Of a DNA stretch of 64,000 nucleotides, positions 22,180 through 35,200 are shown one piece after another. The DNA comes from Boesenbergia rotunda (taxonomy: Eukaryota > Streptophyta > Magnoliopsida > Zingiberales > Zingiberaceae), in assembly GCA_024364735.1 (NCBI GenBank), contig JAGFNQ010005176.1, positions 153,930 to 217,929 of the forward strand, in the 5' to 3' direction. Below the pieces are notes generated by a model, which saw only the letters and a program-made list of their open reading frames with translations, was not told where the DNA came from and made no database searches. The translations under genes were made by a program, and so were the position numbers. Within the stretch, counting starts at the first letter, position 1, and every line of letters begins with the position of its first letter.

Positions 22180-23935
22180 TAAAACTAACTTTCCTAGAGT
22201 CAATAGGCAAATGAAAGCTTCCCGCCAAGAATGACCAACCATTAAAGATCTGAAATATGAAATATCATATATCATTAAACGACACATTGTTGACATGATC
22301 AAAAAAGCATTTAAAGTTCAAACAGCAACAAAACAACTGATAGGCCAAAACATAGAACAAAAACTAAACGTAGAACCCTAGAAGAATAGCCAAAGGTCAT
22401 TGAGTCTTATCTCTACACATGGAAGACTTGATAGAAATGATATTTAATGTTTATGTTCAATAATTAGTGGAGCATCCAAACCTTACTAAGACCCTGTGCT
22501 GCTCAGAACGCTCAACATTCTTGCTATCAGACTTCAATGTATCCAATAACCATGAAATAAGATTTGGAAAATTCTCTTCTCTCAATCCTTTGATGAGAGG
22601 TCTAAGAGCCCTATCTACCACGGATCCAACTTCTGGAATAGTATCAACTAACATCAGTTTGCAAGGGAAGATAAATGTGGTACATGTTCAGGGACCTCAT
22701 TTTCAATAGTAAGAAAAAGACTGTTGAGAATTTACACCTTTTATTTTCAGGCAGAAGTAATCCTTTATAAAGTATCATATCCTTAGGTTCAATCACAAAG
22801 GAGCACATGTTTCCTGCCATCTGAGAGCTTTTTTCTTTGTCTCAGCATTGCTCTCCCTTAAGCCTCTATGAACAATAGGTACCAATAATGCCAAGGATGG
22901 TGCATCAACTGAGTTGATGAAAGTGGTCGGTAAAGCAGCTAACGTTTAAGACAATTAAACAAGCAAAACTTTTAGCCTACATGAAGAAGAATGTCCGGAG
23001 AATGCTTTGTGTACTCAATAGGATAGATGCATCAACAGGAACAAGAGTAGATATTTCTGAATTTTTAATGACGCTACCAACCTAATTAAAAAAATCATGT
23101 AAAACACAATTTTAGGCAACAAAGATATGGAGAAACATTGTTACCTGCTGTTGAGCAGTTTGGCAGCATCATGTACTTTGGGGGTGTGTAAAAGTCAGTA
23201 TCTGCAATCAATTTTAGTAGTTGACGCTTTAAAAGAAATTTCACAAACCAAAGAGGATTCATGACCTCTAACAATTGTGTTTCCAAGTAAAGAACCTCCG
23301 TTAGTTTGGAAACAATCGTTGGGAGGCACTGAGAAAGTTGCTTAGGTGCACAGTAGGCCATAGCACCTAGATGCTGCACACTACTTTGCTTGGTTCACAC
23401 CAAGCTTTATCTTCAAGACCTCGAGGATATTAGAACCAAGTCAACTAGCTGACCTTAAAGTGAAATCACAAAAAAAAACCAAAACAAACCAACAACAATC
23501 ACATATTAATAGACCCATGATTTCATTCTGAAAAATAAAAGAGTAGACGATAACTATAAGTTAATGATGTAGATCACAAAAAGAGAGGATGCTTCAGCTA
23601 GGACAAAAACAAACGAAAAAGCACTTTAAGAAGTCCAAGGGACAAAAAGCTTCACTCCATTACCAGTAAGATGTGACTTCATTGCTCGAGCAGCACATTC
23701 TGCAACTTCACGTACTGCTGCTTCTTGATCAGAAAGAGAAACCTAAAGCATGACAACATTTGAATGGCATAGATGGAATACATACAAAAAATAACAACAT
23801 CAAACAAGCATGTTTATTAGATTTGAGAATTAAAAGTTTTGATTACTTATGGTTGAAACAATCTACCAAGCTTTTCACAAAGGCACAAATCCAAGCAAAG
23901 CTCCTTCACAAGATTTTGCTGAATTTATAAAACAA
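22180..23935 (-). pseudogene. GCN1: GCN1 (ILITYHIA) gene fragment, seven collinear exon remnants
   Basis: GCN1 is a large HEAT-repeat protein on ribosomes that activates the eIF2-alpha kinase GCN2. On the minus strand, from high to low coordinates, the remnants read: EGALLGF/LCEKLGRLF (about 23925-23851), SDQEAAVREVAECAARAM (23743-23640), LGAMAYCAPKQLSQCLP (about 23385-23283), VGSVIKNSEISTLVP (about 23084-23036), FINSVDAPSLALLVPIVHRG (about 22925-22820), IPEVGSV/REENFPNLISWLLDTLKSD (about 22660-22490), and a weak IFN-W-R match (about 22260-22180). Order and spacing follow the parent gene with introns kept. Frames are broken in the first and last pieces, and splice junctions are partly lost. 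Only the middle of the roughly 2,600-residue protein is represented. It is not functional. Confidence 0.85.
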
Positions 23936-24869
23936 AAATGTAACAGTCAAATTGCAACAAAAATATGAGAAATACATACACAAAGTCAAAATGAAAACAA
24001 TCCACAAAATCTCAAAAGAGAAAAATTAATTCAATGACTAAATTAAAAGGACAAGCGGATTTCTTTATAAGTAATAGTTAAATCATTACTCCCATTTTGT
24101 CTTAGTTAAAAGTATATCATATTCTTGCTGCACTGTAAAAGGAATATCCCTGATTGAATTAAGATCAATTAAATCTTCAACTGTTCATGGTAAAAAGATT
24201 AGAGCATATATGTCCTTTCATGCACCCCCACGCCTGGATCATTTTCTGAAAACACAACAACTCTAAAAACACAATGATCATTTTCTGACCTTCAATACAC
24301 CACACAATGCATTTCAAATGATATCACATTTACTTCACAGCCAAAAAGCAGAAGATATATCTGCAAGAATAGAATATGTTGACATCATGAATCAATTTAA
24401 CATCAAATGTTCAAATAGAAACCAAATTTTACGGACCAAGAGTAAAAGAAAAACATGGTGCTTAAAAATTTTACATCAACCAATGGTAATATACTGAATT
24501 TAGAAAAAAAAAATGCATTAGATAAATATATTACCAACCAATAAGGGGAGAAACCAAAGGAGATTGCTATAGATCCAAAGCTATCATTTTATCAAGATGA
24601 AATAAAAGACCCACGAATCTAAAACATTTCATGTGGATTCTTTCAAGGGCTTCTTGTAATCACCCAAACACTGGATCCCTATATAAAAAACAACATGAGT
24701 GGTAGGCTTAAAGTGACTTGGATGAATATAAAAAGTTAGAAACAGATTATAAGAATTGGACAACAAGTTAGAATGAGAAAAATCAATTCAAGATTAGAAA
24801 TTCCTACTATGCTTATTTTGTTTTCAACGCTTGGTAAAGCAGATAAGATCAGAGCATAAGCCAAGTTTA
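23936..24869. other. Spacer between the two gene fragments
   Basis: AT-rich sequence with no recognisable exon, RNA gene or transposon terminus. Confidence 0.5.
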
Positions 24870-27180
24870 ATATAACTTGAAGTTTCCTCGTAAAACTTGT
24901 AGTGGCCGGACCTTAAGCAATGGAAGTTCTGTAATTATTCGTTCATCAGAATCACTAGGTACGCATAACAAGGTGAATCAACAAATGTAGACTGAACCAA
25001 ACTATGATCATTAGAACCCCCAGAGTTTCTTCAATCTGTTGAACCTTTATCAGCAACCAAAGATTGCTTCTGTTGACTGTTGATGTTGGTGTCACTAAAT
25101 TCATTATCATCCTCTTTTGTTCTTTCTTCTAATGATATTGTCTCCGCTATTAGCTCTGAAGCAGTGGAAGGAAAGCTTTCTTTCATTGAAGCATCTTGAT
25201 CACTTTCGTTACGCATATCTAATTCTTCACTTTGTCTATGCTGTAACTTCATAATCTGCAACTGCACCAAGATGATCAGAACCCTTGTATTTCCTTTTTA
25301 AAAATCATCCCATCTGAGAAGAACTCTGTAGAGTCTAACTTCCAAAAAAGCTACATATGTGTTTACATTCTTCTATTGAAAGAGCAGATGTCTCCAAAAG
25401 GTCCATAGAATCTACCCATCTCTACAAGGTGATTAAGAAGTTTTCTTCAAGCATGATTTCCAATCCACAGTTGATGCTTGTCTAATATATCAACTTGTAG
25501 TCTCCTATCCATCTGCAAGTCCAAGAATTTATATAAAATGCAGATATGACAGAGATTGTGAAAGTAAGCAATGCAATCATACCTCACCCCTTTGTATGTA
25601 CCTTGCTAAAGCAAAAATACCTACAAGAATTGCCACATATTTATAGGAGAGAGCAGAGAAGTCCCTCCCAGAAACTGTTTTTGAATCAACTGACTGAATG
25701 CATTTTTTCTGAAATATTCCATCTCTTTGCACGCTCAGCATCACTTGCACTTCTCCTCTGTGCTGAGGTTGCCATTGCCATAGCCGTTCAAGATCACGTG
25801 CAACAGCCAAAGCCTGTTGCTTTGTCCTTTGGAGCAGATACAGACTTGTTTGTTGGATCAAGAGGCTTTTGAAAGCTTGAAAAGTTTGAAGTCTAGTTGT
25901 TTTGCGCTCAAGCAAGGACTATCACGTTTAAGTGGAACATTTTTCACAGGCGGCACAACTTCTCCTCCAGAAACACCAGCAGCAACCATTGCTAGTCCCG
26001 CAGCAGGAGGTGATACAAAAGCAGCAGCCAACTAGGTGATATCATTGAAATAGTTGTCTTTAATGATATAAATAAGTTAATTTAACCAATGTTTAAAAAA
26101 TAATCCAAAAAAGAAATCTACTGGAGGAACTTGTTTAGTAAATCTACTTGCAGTGTAAATGATTAATTTAAGGCCAAATAAATGTCTCCATGTAACTTTA
26201 CAATTGACATGTTCAAACAAGGGAACCCTTAACAAAAGTAATGGTGGCAACATCTTGTCCATCTATTCAACTAATGGGATAAAAGAGTTGTCCTATCAGA
26301 TCAACTAACATAGCCAACATCTCCGACCATGAATTTAGTGTAACAAAAAAGAAACTGATCATCTCAAGAAACAGATCATGCAGGATCAAACTAATCAATT
26401 TAGGTGAAATATCAATGAAGAATCATACTTAATTCCATTAGGCTTTTAATCAACCTGTTCTAAGTTCAAATCAGAATCAATTTTTTTTCACCAAGACAAA
26501 CAGTGAGAAAAGAGCACTAACAACACAAGGACTCTTGCCTCAATAAAGGTTGTTTTCATTGTTCAACTTCTGGTGACAAAGGATAAATTGGAGCAACATG
26601 AAGCAGGTGAATTTGTTGAATAAAATTATTAAAAGACGATGTACATATATGGAAAGAAGGTCCACTAGAAGCAGCACCATAAAAAGTTCATTGGTGTTAG
26701 AGTATAAAAAGACAAACAAATAGAATTTGCCAACAAGATAAATGAAGCAACACGAATGAGGTTGACTAATCCTAGGGCACACTAATAATTTAATTTTTTT
26801 TGTTTTACAAAGGCATAGTGATAAAAAAGAATAAAACATTACTGCTACCAAAGTATCAAATGTAAACAAACTAGGTTCAAACTATCTAGCAACAATGTGA
26901 AACACCATCAAATATACCGAAGTTTAAGCTTTTATATGTGAGAATTCAAGGCAGCAAATAGTGAGTTAAGCACCTCATGAGGTAGTAAATCAGAAGCCAA
27001 AGCTTGATCATCAACAATGAGAAGGTTTTGACCATCTGAAGAAGTGAATTCATGAACAGCAGCCAAAAGTGGTCGCCAACGTCTTAGGATGGCTACAAAA
27101 GGAGTAACAATGGACTCCACATATTGTTTTCGAAGTGATTTTCTGTCCCTTCCAATAGCATGCCAGACCTGCACCCAAGA
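24870..27180 (-). pseudogene. SPIRRIG-type BEACH-domain gene fragment, collinear exon remnants
   Basis: Plant SPIRRIG-like proteins are very large BEACH-WD40 proteins acting in membrane traffic and mRNA bodies. On the minus strand, in order: IGRDRKSLRKQYVESIVTPF through SSDGQNLLIVDDQALA (27174-26932); SPPAAGLAMVAAGVSGGE (about 26033-25950); LERKTTRL, AVARDLER and SVDSKTVSGRDFSALSYKY (25915-25577); a broken block ending RKLLNHLVEMGRFYGPFGD (about 25515-25380); KLQHRQSEE with an acidic run (25270-25031); and DERIITELPLLKVRPL (about 24960-24880), just before the PH-BEACH region. Several in-frame stops and frameshifts are present, and the BEACH and WD40 domains are missing. Sequence from 27180 to 28740 may hold earlier exons but I cannot confirm it. 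Confidence 0.85.
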
Positions 27181-28779
27181 TCAATAAAATATTAATCGCA
27201 CTTCAGAATACAATAGCGCATAAAATTATAGGTGCGAAAACAACAATTTAAAATAACAATTAAAAGGATAACATCAATCTTTGTTAAGATTGAAAAGATT
27301 TATAAATGATGCAAAGAGAAAGAGTACACACATCTGAATAGATTGGAGATTTGTACAGTTGTCATTCTTCCCAAAATCATCATCACATGGTAATTTTTCA
27401 GAAGAGTACACACACAGAACACATGAAAATTTCTCGGTTATCATGTAAGCATGCTAGTCAACCAAAAAGAAACCAACGAGATATGGGCAAAAATGATAGA
27501 AACTTACTTAATCCTATCGACAATCTGGGATCTCAACTGCACCACAAGTGGCATGATAGCTCTTAAGGCAGTTGTTACCATAACAACCAAGAGCAGCACC
27601 TTTTCAGCCCACATTTCCCTGTTATCTTTGATGCTCACTTTAGTTCTAACTCAAAACTTTTTCACAATTTTCCCAGAAAAATACACTTGGGGAGCCCTAA
27701 GTATATAATACACAACCACCAAACAGAAAAAAGAACACTATGGAAGAAACATAAACCATCTAAGGTCCAGATGATAAGAAAGAATTGATAAAGGCACAAG
27801 AATAAACAACAGATGTGGAGTTAACCAGCGATGTAACTGTGCAAAGAATGGGAAGGTAGAAAAGAAATCATCATAAGCAATTACTTTGAAATCCCATAAT
27901 TTTGAAACATCTGTCGAACAAATTACGTACCAGACAAAACACTTTTCATGAACATATATTCCATCAGGTTTGCTTCCTCCAATGCAATGAGTTTTCCATC
28001 TTTGTAGCAAGACATAGGTCCAGAAGCCTGCAAATGTGTATTTGTAAAGAAAATATTGTTGCAGAATATCCACAGTAAAAAACAATTACTATCTAAAGGA
28101 TCAGAATAACACACCAAACAAGGTGGAAGGACAATACTTCACAAATACATCACCTCCGTAATTCGGAAAGAATGGCAAATGCGCATTAATTGCCAAACAA
28201 ACGTCTACCACTATGATAATCCGGACTAGCAATCATCATCAAACAAGTTTTCAAAAATCAAACACTGGTTAGGCTGAGTTCATTACTAGTAAACCAAAAT
28301 CATCTCCAAGTAGAAATGAATTCTAGTGCGGATCCAAAAAAAACAAAACAAAAACATTACATTTATCAAACGTAATCGTTATTATATGTGATTTACTTCC
28401 TATGGAAAAAAAGTGATACTAAAGAAAATGGGTATGTCTACATCAGAGTTTTTAGGGTAATATATGAACAACTAATAAAAAATTATTCTATAATTTAATA
28501 GAATTATTTAAACATGTAAGAACCTACACTTGTAAAAAAGGTAGAACCTTTGCAAAAAAAGATAATGTCGTTGGAGAAACTTCTGATGGTTTTAGAGCAA
28601 CAATATTGCTTGCTATAGCTCCAATTATCGGGTCAAAGTCAGCAGTGCAAGAAGAGAAAAACAAAGTGTTATTTCTCTTACTATCTAGAAGATCAGATCT
28701 TTTACTAGACAAAGCAAACTGATGTTGACATCCATAACTTCAATGTAAAAGAAAATAAAGGAGAACTAACAATGGAATT
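27181..28779. other. Unassigned stretch between BEACH fragment and GRF stop codon
   Basis: Minus-strand open pieces near 27960-28030 (a PMSCYKDGKLIALEEANL block) and 28530-28690 (an IVALKPSEVSPTTLSFF block) have coding-like composition. They could be further exons of the BEACH gene fragment, or the 3' untranslated part of the GRF gene could lie here. Neither is certain. Confidence 0.35.
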
Positions 28780-29275
28780 CTACAAGAAGAGGTTAAGAGT
28801 TAAATAGTGGCCTAAACTGNTGCTGGTGAAGTCAGGTGAGGTTGCTGGAAATGAAATGGAGAGCTGGGTCGTCGAATATGAGGCCCGGTTTGATCTACCT
28901 TCCTCCAGGTCTGGCCAAGAATCCCTTCCCTTGGGCCATTCTTCGAAAAAGGGTCGGAGGGACTGAGTATCGTGTTTTGCAGGCTCTGATAAACTGAAAT
29001 CACTTTCAAATACAGAATGAACCTGGCGTTGTCGAGATAGTGAGGGAAGGGTAACTTGGCCCATATTTTGCAGTGACTGAAGTTGAGGGTACGCATTCTG
29101 CAGAAGAGATGTATCCTGCAATTTTGATAGGGACAATGTGGATGACCGTGATGTCAACCGTGTCGACTGCCATGAGTTGTCAGCCGATAAGTCCACCCCA
29201 AGGGCCCTTGCACTGTCAGAGGCTTCTGTAAAGAGGCTGTGTTCCTCCGCATCAGCTCTAAGACCAGTATAGTAC
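28780..29275 (-). CDS. GRF: GRF exon 3 (C-terminal activation region)
   Basis: The acceptor is TTTTCCAG (AG at 29277-29276); the first base completes an arginine codon followed by YYTGLRADAEEHSLF. The exon carries FFEEWPKGRDSW and TQLSISFP, both typical of GRF C-termini. The final SLGHYLTLNLFL is not typical and could reflect truncation or rearrangement next to the pseudogene block that follows. Confidence 0.88.
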
Positions 29276-32200
29276 CTGGAAAATTGGGGGCATTAACACC
29301 TTGACGAACAGAAACAAGTTGGCCATAAATGTTATGTTGTAAGAAACAACTATTATCTTAAAATTTAGGAAAGAGAAGTTTCTAATATGCTGTGTAAAAA
29401 AAAACACCTTGAAACTTAAGGATTCTCTAGATACATGCACTCTTATTCTCCGGGACTCCGTATTGGCGAGAGCTTTATGCACCAAGTTATCCTTTTTTTG
29501 CATCTAACCTGTATTGTTGATTCAGGTAATTTCTAAAGCCCATCAGTTATTTTCATTTATTTTCACTGTTCCCTTCCAATGTGAATGATTGTAGGTCATA
29601 TTAAAACGGCTTTGCTCTAGATCATCGTAATGGGTGTATCTATATCAAGACGAGGTCATCTCTCAAACAAACAATATGTGATTTACCACAATTAATATCT
29701 CTCAAATTTCTGGATGTCAAAATGTTTTAAGCTATTTGGGTAAATTCAAAATTTAATAATAATAATAATAATAAATCTCCAATGACATTCATCTTCACTA
29801 TTCTCCTGAAAATTATGTTATTATCATGTTCACCAAGTAAAAGAGCAGAGAAATATTGAAAGGAGGACAACGAAAATATTTTTGAGATTACAAATAAAAA
29901 ACTGATTTTCTTGGGTCCCTTGTTGGATATATAAACAACTTTTTTACATCACCTCTTACACATGGTGCATAGATTGGCATATAAAAGTGCAGTTTGGCTT
30001 GGCCAACTGCCTGCACATGCCGGTTGGGATTGAGCCTTGGCATGAGTTGGGGAAAACACTGTTGGATACGATTTTGCAAAGCAAAATTTTGATGTCATTG
30101 ATCGTTGAAAGTCAAGTTTGACTTCAAAATCGAAATCTATGTTTCGCGTAGATAAATCTGGACTATTTATTTGCTCAAAACCGATTAAGAGTGAATGAGA
30201 AATTAATTGTTCAAGATACGCTCAAATGAACATTAAGGAAAAAGATAGGGCTTCAGTCTCACATTGCTAATCGGCGAGAGCCAGTATTTCCTTATATGTG
30301 TTCTTGTGCTAATATTGTTAATACAAAAGCACAGGAGGTCTCTACCCTTGGGCGAGCAGGTGCTCGCACCTGCGAGCCCGCCACCCGCCACGCGCGCACA
30401 CGCGCAATGGACGCTTTGTTGGCGCACTTTGCACTTCGCATCGTCGGAGCATTAATTTATGCTCCACGTGGCAATGACGTGTCATGATCAGGTGACGTCA
30501 CGTGGCATGTCGGTGATGAGGCAGCGCCTATGTGGCACGTGACTGTGTAGAAAATGATGATTGGATTGGACGAACAGATGGTGGTCGTCGATCAAAGATC
30601 TGGACAGATCGCAGGAAGGTGCGATCTGGAGCGTCGGATCAAAGATCTGGGCAGATCGTAGGCAGGTGCGATCTGGAGCGTCGGATTCGAATCTGACTGT
30701 GAAGAGGGAGGATGGATCTGAGGCGTCGGATTAAATGTTCTAATCTGACGGCTGAGATCAAGATGGGATATAACTCTTCAGATCAAGGGACGAGATTAAA
30801 AGACCTTTAAAGGGTTATACCCTTTCGTTATGAACGGTCCAGATCTGTCCGAACCAAAGGGTACTTATCTCTTCACTCAATATAAATAGATCCCTCCACT
30901 TGATCATTTCATTCATTCAAGCATTGCAATCTAAAAGCATTCGCACTCATCCATCTTCTGCATCGAGAGTCCAAAAACCTACGGAAAGGTTCGCCGGTCT
31001 TGAAATTTGAAGTGCTACTATTCCGAGACGACGTCGTTGTATCTTGGAAACGAATTGCTGCTATCCGTGAGCACCAGTAGCGGAGCAATATCGTTTTACG
31101 GAGATAGTGTCGAGCACTAGCCTCGACGTAAATCAATCAGTTTGTTTCCTCCGAAAGCAACCTCTCGGAAGATCCGACGGTCGTAAATCGACTAAGTCAA
31201 ATACCGAGGAGATACAAGTCAGCTACCAACAAACACATGTAATATGATGCGAGCACATATAGTTGAGTCAATCGATAAGAAATAAAATCTTTTCTGATCA
31301 ATTTTGTTTATAAAAGCTATAAATTTTTATTGAAATGACATTATTATTGAATTGAATCATTCCTTAAATTATTTTATACAAACATTACAACCCGATATAT
31401 AGCCTTTTGAGGATTTTGCAGAGAGATTTATCTTGGTTTATTAGTCACTATCTTGCATAACCCTAATTTTCTATAAAGAAAATAGTTTTCCCCTCCTTGA
31501 TGCTCTGATGATCAAAAAGTCCATCCATATGCAAAATGATTTAGTTGTCTGACCTTGAAGAGAGATGTATGACATCACATGGACTGATGTAAGGCAATAT
31601 TTTTTTTCTAAAGGGACTCAACTAGTCAAAATTTCACCAGATAACAACATTCTAACTCTTTGTGTTTACTATGTCTGCAGTATCTTGTTTCAGTGCATTA
31701 GTTCTTTCTTATTCAGATCTTGAGTTTTCTAATTACATAGAACTCCTATTTGATTTTTCCCTACATTGGTTTTATCAATTTTACAGAGATTGTTGAGTAT
31801 TTTAACCATGTTGCCCACTCGACTAATGTTCATAGAAGAGACTAGTGCAAACTCTTTTCAGACAATATCTTTAACTGCGGGGAACAGGGAATGAAATTTT
31901 GGTTGACTGTGAAGTTATTTTGTGTAATTGAAACAGTGGTTGATTTTTTAATGAATTAGAACATGGTTCAACAATAGCACTTAACAAAGAGATTATCTTT
32001 GCCATGTCCACATATATTACATGCTCTGTTTGTATCCTGTATAAGGTATATATACATCTACAATTATGGCTATATAATTATGGTTGACAATAGAAAAGAA
32101 AAATGACTCTGAAGATTCTTATCTGATAAATATACCACAGCCAAGTTCCTAAATTTTGAATTAGTCGATGGAAAGTCTGCAATCCAAGAGATTCTTTTTA

Positions 32201-35200
32201 CATGAACTTGTCAAGAGTGATATGATTTTACAGAAGTTGTCTGTCATAAAAAGCTCCCTGCTAGTTGGGAAAACTTTGGTTCCCTCTTAGTGGGGAAAGC
32301 TTGAGTATGTCTCTGAATCATAGCAAACAATTTTTTTTTTCTATTCCTTCTCTAGTACATCCTAATCTAAATATTTTAGTCCCCTGATGGCAAGTCTACA
32401 AAAAAAAAGAATGTTTAATTTCAAAGTCAAAATCAAAGAGAAAGACAAAACATACTAGATCTATGAAAAGATACATGAAAGAATAGACAATATGTAGAAT
32501 ATGAAGTGTAATCCAAATGCACAAGCCAATATGGTGATTTTTATTATCAGCCCAGATGAAGAGTGTCTTGTTTAATCCAAGTTTATTTGATGTTAATATT
32601 AATTGCAAGGTTCAAAATCTCTCCACTTTGTGCCAAAGTTTCAATATTTGATTAAATGATACTATTTCCTGGAGGTTTGTTGCATGTTTACACTATGTGG
32701 TGGCACTATTTCCTAGAGGTTTGTTAAGCAAATTATAATATCTCATGCCACTTAAGAAGTTGAGTTGTGAGCTTTGGATATTGGTTCAGAGATTTCTTGG
32801 TCGATGTTCAATTATTGAGAAATCTTATTCTTGTAAATCTTGATGCATTGCGATAACCAACCATAATTAGTCAAGTTGAGAGTTTCAAGTTGAACCGATT
32901 TGATGAAATTAGTCCCCTCTACTACTGAAAGAAAGCACATATAAGATGTTGGAAGGTGGTGGACTCTCAAAAGCTTTCTAGGAAGAAAAGAGGAGTCGTA
33001 GTATAATGACTTTCTATTAAAAAAAATACTTCTCTTGAAATTTCACATTACATAAGTATTTATACTACTCAATAGAAACTCCTAGACCATACATCATTAA
33101 TTAGATACATGAACTTATTCTATCTAGATACATGAATTACAAGATTCATGTTTCACTTTATTCATGTTTCACTTGGTTCGTGTACATAAAACATTTATGG
33201 TTTATGTATTCTAGTTTAATTCAACTTCTAACACTCCTTAGCATGAACCTCAATCTTTGAAAATCTTCAAATTTGAGTGGCTTTGTAAAAATATCATCAA
33301 CTTGATCCATAATCTTCACAAACTAAGTTCAACTTTTTTCATTGCAATGTATTCTCCAATAAAATGATATCTTGTGTCAATATGCTTGCTACGTTCATGA
33401 AACACCGGATTCTTTGCCAAACTTTAGCTAACTTATGATCAATCATGATTCTTGTAGCATCTTCTTGCTCCAAATGGAGTTCCTTTAACAATCTTCTCAA
33501 CCAAATAGCATGACAAGTGTAAGACGTAGCCGCAACATACTCAACTTCCCAATTGGAAAGTGTCACATTAGCTTGCTTTTTTGAACTCCCACAAAATTGC
33601 ACTATTTCCCAAAAAGAATATAAAACCAATTGTACTTTTTCTATCATTAATGTCTCCTGCAAAATTGCTATCGCAATAGCCCGTCAGCTTGTAATTGCTA
33701 GAAGGTGAATAAAGAATATCATAATCAAGAATACCTTAAAATATAACGAAGTATTCTCTTAGCTGCTAACATGTGAGACTCAATTGGATTCTCCATAAAT
33801 CGACTCACAACTCCAACTATAAATAAAATATCGGATCTTGTACGAGTCAAGTATCTCAAGCTCCCAATAAGACATCTGAAAGTAGTTGGATCAATCTTCT
33901 CTTCTCCTTTCTTCACTTTGGATAGTTATGCTTCAAATTGCATAGGGGTATTAACTGGTTTGCAATTGAACATATTAAACTTCTTAAGAACCTCTTTTGC
34001 ATAACTTTCTTGTGAAATAGAAGTTCCATTCTCCATTTGCTTTACTTGGATTCCAAAGAAATTGTTGGAGGATATTCGAGATTTTACACTAAATTGACAT
34101 TATAAAATTAATTCCAACTTATCTCTGTTGAGTGGCCCGAGCTCCAAACTGCAGTCTGCAATCTCCCGAGCGGAATGGCCGAGTGAGCTCCCGAGCGGAA
34201 GGCCGAGTGAGCTTCCGAGCGGTATTGCCGAGTGACCGAGCAAGCTCCCGAGCGGAAGGCCGAGTGAGCTCCCGAGCGGAAGGCCGAGTGAGCTTCCGGG
34301 CGGTATTGCCGAGTGACCGAGCGAGCTCCCGAGTGGAAGGCCGAGTGAGCTCCGAGCGAAATTGCCGAGTGAGCTCCCGAGCAGCCAAGTGGAATTCCCG
34401 AACTGGAATTCCCGAGTGGAGTTTCCCGACTGGGATCTCCCGAGTAGTGGTCAGACGTCTCCCGACAGGGAAGTTGCTGAGGCCTGCACAGCGCAGTTTC
34501 CTTGAAACAGATTCGTCCTCCTCCGCGGTGCTTCGAGACTCAAATGGACTTCTGTCTCTCAGGATACAACAGTCGAACCACGGGCGCAACGGAGCACTCG
34601 TTGCTCGTGGCAAACTGAGGATGTACCCGACTGCTATCAGCGGAGCGGAGGTCGGAAACGAGGTGGAGCTGGAGCGGAGGAGAATTTCTCTGTGTCTGTG
34701 TCTTTTGCTCTCGGTCACAGCCCCTTTATATAGGCTCAGACCCCCTACAGTCGTAAATGACGAATTAATCGTCATTTACTGCCATTTACCCGACCAGATC
34801 AAAACGTCTGGGGGTTACTGACCTCGCATTAATCAAATTTAATGCATCAGTTACATTTGAGCAAAAAACAATTTGACAAAATGTTGGTTCATCTGCTTAG
34901 GCAATTTTTGCCCCGACCGGTCGGACATTCGACGTGCGCGGGTCGTGCACGCACACAAGTTCACTTGGTTCAGTACAAATCCGGACCCTGGATTTGCACC
35001 CCCCTGCGCACCCACGCGTGAGAGAGAGCCTCTCCCCTAGCATTTGTTCACAACTACCATGCTTGTGATACAATATAAACAAAACATTTTGCCTTAAAAC
35101 TCCCAATGTGGGACTAAAGCCCTACTCACAAGGGAGTCCCTTTATTCTCCTCCTCACTTTCCATTCAATGGAAAGTTCCAATGTGGGACTAAAGTCCCAC

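Larger units (their letters stand above)
30060..31231 (+). mobile_element. Solo LTR (1,172 bp) in GRF intron 2
   Basis: It begins TGTTGGATACG and ends TACCAACA, with perfect target duplication AACAC (30055-30059 and 31232-31236). The U3 contains a GC-rich block with three CACGTG boxes, and a TATA-like ATATAAATAG near 30880-30890 lies ahead of a plausible transcript leader. No internal coding region is present, so one LTR was left after recombination. The plus-strand promoter would fire against the GRF gene. Confidence 0.87.

Noticed and set aside
34119..34821. Open frames of over 200 codons on both strands
   Set aside because: They overlap on opposite strands across a GC-rich 24-bp repeat inside a solo LTR and show no domain.
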